Source of the DNA: Alteraurantiacibacter aquimixticola
Lineage (GTDB): Bacteria > Pseudomonadota > Alphaproteobacteria > Sphingomonadales > Sphingomonadaceae
Length of the DNA stretch: 64,000 nt
NCBI RefSeq assembly: GCF_004965515.1
Contig: NZ_SSHH01000001.1
Span: 437,280 to 501,279, forward strand
Reading direction: 5' to 3'
The notes beneath the pieces were generated by a model. It saw nothing but the letters and a program-made list of their open reading frames with translations. It was not told the origin of the DNA and made no database searches. Both the position numbers and the translations under genes were made by a program. Shown here one piece after another: positions 61,036 through 64,000 of this stretch. Numbering within the stretch: position 1 is the first letter of the stretch; every line of letters begins with the position of its first letter.

Positions 61036-61719
61036 TTACTCAGGCGCGCCACCCGATCCTTCTTCGCCGGCAGCCTCTTCACCCTTCGGACGATGGGCGA
61101 AAACGGCGTCGACGAGGCCGAATTTCTTCGCTTCGTCGGCTTCGAGGAAGGTGTCGCGGTCCATTGCCTTCTCGATATCCTCGAGGCTCTGGCCGGTATA
61201 TTTCACGTAAAGGTCGTTCATCCGCGCCTTGATGCGCAGGATTTCCTTCGCCTGGATCTCGATATCGGAAGCCATCCCGCGCGCGCCGCCCGAAGGCTGG
61301 TGGATCATGATGCGCGCATTGGGCAGCGCCACGCGCATGCCCGGCTCACCCGCGGCCAGCAGGAAGCTGCCCATGGAGGCGGCCTGGCCGATGCACACGG
61401 TGCGCACCTTGGGCTTGATGTAGGCCATCGTGTCATGGATCGCCATGCCGGCCGTCACCACCCCGCCAGGCGAGTTGATATACATGGAGATGTCCTGGCT
61501 GTTCTCGCTTTCGAGGAACAACAGCTGGGCGACGATCAGCGAAGCCATATTGTCTTCCACCTGGCCGGTGACGAAGACAATGCGTTCGCGCAGCAGGCGG
61601 CTGAAAATATCGAAGCTGCGTTCACCGCGGCTGGTCGATTCCACCACCACGGGCACCAGTGCGCCGGTCATCGGATCGGTGGTGAACTGGTCTTTGCTGT
61701 CGCCGAACAGGTCGAACAT
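61036..61719 (-). CDS. clpP: ATP-dependent Clp protease proteolytic subunit ClpP
   Basis: 227 residues from ATG 61719, which has AGAAGGA seven bases upstream. The catalytic triad is Ser115 (GQAASMGSF), His140 (IMIHQPSGG) and Asp189 (MDRDTF). The C-terminal tail is Gly/Glu-rich and variable. It forms the barrel protease with ClpX. The 206-base gap before clpX suggests clpX may also have its own promoter. Confidence 0.97.
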   Translation of the reverse strand: MFDLFGDSKDQFTTDPMTGALVPVVVESTSRGERSFDIFSRLLRERIVFVTGQVEDNMASLIVAQLLFLESENSQDISMYINSPGGVVTAGMAIHDTMAYIKPKVRTVCIGQAASMGSFLLAAGEPGMRVALPNARIMIHQPSGGARGMASDIEIQAKEILRIKARMNDLYVKYTGQSLEDIEKAMDRDTFLEADEAKKFGLVDAVFAHRPKGEEAAGEEGSGGAPE

Positions 61720-61892
61720 GGACATTCCTTCTTTGGTCAAATGCGTGGGCCTATGTCGCGTGTGGCTGGCCGATGTTCAAGGGGGGAGCGCGATTGCACC
61801 TCTCGCCATCCACACGAATTCGTTTTCGCAGTGGCTTGGATGCGTCCACCCGGAGTGTTGCGCAGGGCCGCGTTGCAGCGCACAACAGGCTC

Positions 61893-63413
61893 ATGAAACG
61901 CGCTCTCCGCTTCCTCGCCCCGCTGGCGCTTGCGTCGCTCGCTGTCCAGCCCGTGCTGGCGCAGGAGGCGGCGGTCAATGGCGAGATCGGCGCGGAGGAG
62001 GCCGCGATGGAGGCGGCAGAATATCTCGATCGGATCGCCGCACTCGACGATGCAGGGCCGATGCTCAATGCGGTGATCCGCACCAATCCCGATGCGCTGG
62101 AACAGGCTGCGGAAGGACGGATAGCCGACACACTCCTCGACGGCCGCACGGTGCTGGTGAAGGATAATATAGAAACGCGCGAATGGCCCACCACCGCCGG
62201 ATCGCTTGCCTTGGAGGAGAACATGACCGACCGCGATGCGCCGCTGATTGCGCGGCTGGGCGCGGCGGGCGGGGTGGTGCTGGGCAAGACCAACCTGTCC
62301 GAATGGGCCAATATCCGCTCTTCCGACAGCTCCAGCGGCTGGAGCGCGGTGGGCGGGCAGACGCGCAATCCCCATGCCATCGACCGCAACGCCTGCGGTT
62401 CCTCCTCTGGCAGCGGAGCGGCGGTGGCGGCGGGCCTTGCCTGGGCGGCGATCGGGACGGAGACCGACGGTTCGATCACCTGTCCCGCCAGCGTCAATGG
62501 CGTGGTCGGCTTCAAGCCCACGGTTGGACTGGTGAGCCGCACGCATATCGTTCCTATCAGCGTAAGCCAGGATACGGCCGGGCCGATGGCCGCCAGCGTC
62601 TATGATGCGGCGCTGCTGCTATCCGCCATTGCCGGGTCCGATCCGCTCGATTCCGCCACTTCGGAGGCGGATGCGCACCGGATCAATTTCACGCGAGGGC
62701 TCGGCTCCGCTTCGCTGCTCGGGCGGCGTATCGGCGTGATGCGCAACAAGGCCGGCGGAAATGCGCAGCTGGAGGCTGTGTTCGAGCGTGCGCTGGTGGA
62801 TATGCGCGCCGCAGGGGCGATCCTCGTCGATATCGACTACACGCCCGACGAGAGCATGTGGGAGGATGAGTACAAGGTCCTCCTCTACGAATTACGCACC
62901 GGCCTCGACGCCTATCTGCAAGGCTCGCCGGCCGAGATTCCCGTGCGTTCGCTGGCCGATGTGATCGCCTTCAACGCCGTCAATGCGGAGGCAGAGCTGC
63001 GCTGGTTCGGGCAGGATATCTTCGAGGCCGCGGCACTGGCAACCGACGAGAGCACCTACCGCGAGGCGCGTGCCAATTCCTACCGCCTGGCGGGACCCGA
63101 GGGGATCGACCGCCTGCTGGCAGAGAACGAGGTCGAATTCCTCGTCGCACCGACAGAAGGACCTGCATGGCCCATCGACCTTGTGCTGGGCGATCATTTC
63201 ATTTCCGGTATAGGCATTGGCAGCCTCGCCGCGATTGCCGGCTATCCGCACCTCACCGTGCCGATGGGCGGGATCGAGGACTTGCCCGTAGGCCTCAGCT
63301 TCATCGGTACGAAGTGGTCTGATCATGCCATCTTGCAGGCTGGCACGGCCTATGAGCGTGCCCGCAGTACCGACATTCCGACCGCCGATTTCAACCGGTG
63401 GGGCGAAGAATAG
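61893..63413 (+). CDS. Exported amidase-signature hydrolase
   Basis: 506 residues with a signal peptide (LAPLALASLAVQPVLAQ). The amidase signature triad is visible: Lys in VLVKDNIETREWP, Ser in CGSSSGSGAAVAAG, and nucleophile Ser in GTETDGSITCPAS. It should hydrolyse amide bonds in the periplasm; the substrate is unknown. ATG 61893 is chosen because the signal peptide begins there, although the frame is open 40 codons upstream. A TonB receptor gene starts 100 bases downstream. Confidence 0.9.
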   Translation: MKRALRFLAPLALASLAVQPVLAQEAAVNGEIGAEEAAMEAAEYLDRIAALDDAGPMLNAVIRTNPDALEQAAEGRIADTLLDGRTVLVKDNIETREWPTTAGSLALEENMTDRDAPLIARLGAAGGVVLGKTNLSEWANIRSSDSSSGWSAVGGQTRNPHAIDRNACGSSSGSGAAVAAGLAWAAIGTETDGSITCPASVNGVVGFKPTVGLVSRTHIVPISVSQDTAGPMAASVYDAALLLSAIAGSDPLDSATSEADAHRINFTRGLGSASLLGRRIGVMRNKAGGNAQLEAVFERALVDMRAAGAILVDIDYTPDESMWEDEYKVLLYELRTGLDAYLQGSPAEIPVRSLADVIAFNAVNAEAELRWFGQDIFEAAALATDESTYREARANSYRLAGPEGIDRLLAENEVEFLVAPTEGPAWPIDLVLGDHFISGIGIGSLAAIAGYPHLTVPMGGIEDLPVGLSFIGTKWSDHAILQAGTAYERARSTDIPTADFNRWGEE

Positions 63414-63512
63414 CTCCGGTTGGCGAACACAGTTTATTACATTTGCTTCGTTGTTCCTTAAGTTGATCTGGTCTAGCTGGGCCGGACAAAATCAACAGGA
63501 TGGGGAAACTGT

Positions 63513-64000
63513 TTGCGTGCTTGCCTGACCCGGTCGGGGCGATTGGCGCTGGCCACAGCTTTGCTGGGCACGGCCGCTCCCGCTTGGGCGGAAGATGGCG
63601 AACAGGAACATCCCGCTGAGGAGCTGGCCGCGCCCGGAACCGTGCAGCAGGATGGCAGCGATTTCCCGCTGAACGAGGCGCCCACGGTCTACTACCCCGC
63701 CGATTTCGCCGCCTACAGTCCGCGTTCCGCGCTCGACATGGTCGAACAACTGCCCGGCTTCAACATCGATACCGGTGGTGGCGGCGGCCAGAACCGTGGA
63801 CTTGGGCAGGCCAACACCAACGTCCTGCTGAATGGCGAGCGGATCGTCGTGAAATCCGGTTCCATCACGGACGAGCTGGCCCGCATCGGTGCCGACAGCG
63901 TGATCCGGATCGAGCTGGTCGAAGGCTCGACGCTGAATATTCCCGGCCTTTCGGGACGCGTGGCCAATGTCGTTGCTTCATCTGCCGACGGGTTGCAGGG
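63513..64000 (+). CDS. TonB-dependent receptor, N-terminal part (runs off the window)
   Basis: 163 codons to the window edge. The likely start is TTG 63513 with GGGGAAA upstream. The signal peptide is ALATALLGTAAPAWA. The plug domain begins YSPRSALDMVEQLPGFNID, continues GLGQANTNVLLNGERIV and ends in the window near SVIRIELVEGSTL. Receptors of this family import siderophores, glycans or vitamins across the outer membrane. The barrel is outside the window. Confidence 0.8.
   Translation, partial: MRACLTRSGRLALATALLGTAAPAWAEDGEQEHPAEELAAPGTVQQDGSDFPLNEAPTVYYPADFAAYSPRSALDMVEQLPGFNIDTGGGGGQNRGLGQANTNVLLNGERIVVKSGSITDELARIGADSVIRIELVEGSTLNIPGLSGRVANVVASSADGLQ

Overview
The window looks like a chromosomal segment of a GC-rich alphaproteobacterium of the order Sphingomonadales, most likely an Erythrobacteraceae-type organism. 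This rests on gene content and sequence character: ChpT of the CckA-ChpT-CtrA relay, an alphaproteobacterial RpoH, an ExoA/ExoO/ExoY-type polysaccharide locus, pyrB next to a degenerate dihydroorotase, and a dispersed repeat of the kind I associate with sphingomonads. The genus is an inference; no ribosomal RNA is present.

Positions 1-836 hold the end of an unidentified gene and cobA. Positions 833-26995 are one large exopolysaccharide (EPS) locus. It contains an ExoY-type priming sugar transferase, seven glycosyltransferases of families GT2, GT4 and GT25, two pyruvyl transferases, an acyltransferase, a methyltransferase and a GMC oxidoreductase. It also has a GH16 glycanase, a Wzx flippase, a Wzy-type polymerase/ligase, a Wza-type export lipoprotein, a Wzc-type chain-length kinase and a BBP2-type outer-membrane barrel. 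The genes lie in several short, often divergent units. Nearly every unit is preceded by a copy of one imperfect inverted repeat, TTGTGC-N3-GCARCAA, at nine sites found here, which suggests a single dedicated regulator.

Positions 27299-36133 form a second surface locus. Three secreted DUF11-type proteins precede a 1673-residue outer-membrane protein (DUF11, SdrB-like domain and C-terminal barrel) and a further secreted DUF11 protein. The first gene has a hairpin over its ribosome binding site. A tRNA-Val(CAC) follows.

Positions 36379-50520 are mostly housekeeping: sppA, pyrB with a pyrC-like gene lacking the catalytic histidines, a ParA/RHH/SPOR-TPR operon, a Sel1-SPOR protein, DUF418, bfd-bfr behind a Fur-like region, der, gloA and a TorF-type porin. 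Positions 50825-64000 carry a metallophosphatase, rnpB (RNase P RNA), ampD, chpT, a GIY-YIG/JAMM fusion gene, an rluD-like gene, rpoH, mtgA, a CDF transporter, a Tat-exported hydrolase, a GFA enzyme, clpX, clpP, an amidase and the start of a TonB-dependent receptor.

The most unusual structure is at 54031-54391. A GIY-YIG nuclease reading frame is bracketed by 31-bp terminal inverted repeats (27 of 31 identical), and one end has fused it in frame to a JAMM peptidase gene. A solitary copy of the same repeat forms the P3 hairpin region of the RNase P RNA about 2 kb away. This looks like a small repeat-spreading system with a GIY-YIG nuclease in the place that a RAYT transposase holds in REP systems.
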